64,000 bases of DNA from Paenibacillus macerans (GTDB lineage: Bacteria; Bacillota; Bacilli; Paenibacillales; Paenibacillaceae): the NCBI RefSeq assembly GCF_900454495.1, contig NZ_UGSI01000001.1:4590501-4654500 (forward strand), written 5' to 3'. The position numbers and the translations under genes were made by a program. Below are positions 63,851 to 64,000 of the stretch, piece after piece (the stretch's first letter is position 1; every line of letters begins with the position of its first letter). The notes under the pieces are model-generated. The model was given only the letters and a program-made list of their open reading frames with translations. It was not told where the DNA came from and did not search any database.

Positions 63851-64000
63851 TTGACAAAACAAGAAGACAAACAATTAGATCGGATAATTTTTGGAATTAG
63901 TTTATTTGTTGTCTTTCCATTTATAATTTTATTCTCGGTTTTTCAATTAATTGTACGCATGTTCCTTTTATCTGAAATTCCCCCTCAAGTTACAAACACC
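63851..64000 (+). CDS. Partial membrane protein at window end
   Basis: Fifty codons are visible from a TTG at 63851, with AAAGGAG about 9 nt upstream. A charged start (TKQEDKQLDR) is followed by one hydrophobic helix at about residues 12-34. No stop appears before the window end. The family is unknown. Confidence 0.55.
   Translation, partial: MTKQEDKQLDRIIFGISLFVVFPFIILFSVFQLIVRMFLLSEIPPQVTNT

Noticed and set aside
1..64000. tRNA, rRNA, phage integrase or complete insertion sequence
   Set aside because: I saw no tRNA-like cloverleaf with CCA-type ends, no rRNA sequence, no integrase and no intact transposase. The Rpn-type gene is the only nuclease of possible mobile origin.

Overview
The window looks like chromosomal DNA of a spore-forming Paenibacillus-type Firmicute. 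The evidence is a tricistronic GerA-type germinant receptor operon, a Spo0E-like phosphatase, CUT1 sugar-type ABC genes, a large membrane AraC sensor-regulator, a copper-amine-oxidase stalk protein, strong AGGAGG ribosome binding sites, and many short palindromic intergenic repeats. Most of the window has moderate GC; the last ~2 kb (from about 62.05 kb) are clearly AT-rich and look acquired.

Region 1 (1-16.3 kb) is the most unusual part. Seven minus-strand genes encode a secreted/membrane VWA protein, a tubulin/FtsZ-like GTPase, a 789-aa partner coupled to it by a TAATG overlap, a six-helix membrane VWA protein, a small unknown protein, a zinc-ribbon P-loop GTPase, and the N-terminal part of a GAP1-type GTPase-associated protein that runs off the window. 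Three plus-strand genes diverge from them: a 49-aa membrane peptide, a zinc-ribbon membrane protein and a membrane-anchored repeat protein. Three fold-back repeat blocks sit exactly at gene junctions. The family mix (tubulin-like, VWA, GTPase, GAP1) resembles predicted NTP-dependent bacterial conflict systems; the function is unknown.

Region 2 (16.9-27.8 kb) is one long minus-strand catabolic operon: nucleoside hydrolase, solute-binding protein, two permeases, ADP-ribosylglycohydrolase-family enzyme, LacI regulator, ribokinase, alpha-glucosidase and a zinc dehydrogenase. The likely job is uptake and breakdown of a ribosylated compound. The last two genes are broken: a poly-G frameshift and a 5' deletion. 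A cre-like site and two identical-core palindromes lie upstream.

Region 3 (28.3-39.8 kb and on to 45 kb) holds an HlyD-RND-TetR efflux operon, a MerR regulator, an SDR oxidoreductase, an Rpn-type nuclease with a duplicated tail fragment, Spo0E, an AraC regulator with a Bug-type binding protein and a KdgT-type permease, and a divergent EamA exporter / MocR regulator pair followed by a G-rich 42-bp minisatellite.

Region 4 (45.8-52.8 kb) has rhamnose mutarotase, the gerA-type operon, a phosphodiester glycosidase-domain protein and a GT2-GtrA fusion. Region 5 (53.5-57.6 kb) is nitrate assimilation: transporter plus molybdopterin nitrate reductase behind a leader RNA that has a sigma-A promoter, two hexaloop hairpins of the ANTAR-target type, and a terminator. 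The operon is bracketed by two direct copies of a MITE-like element. Region 6 (58-62 kb) has Hsp20, a membrane protein with an autoregulatory-looking TetR, a stalk-domain protein and a DsbA-like oxidoreductase. Region 7 (62-64 kb) is AT-rich: a Vat/XAT acetyltransferase with an internal deletion, an unknown gene, and a partial membrane protein.
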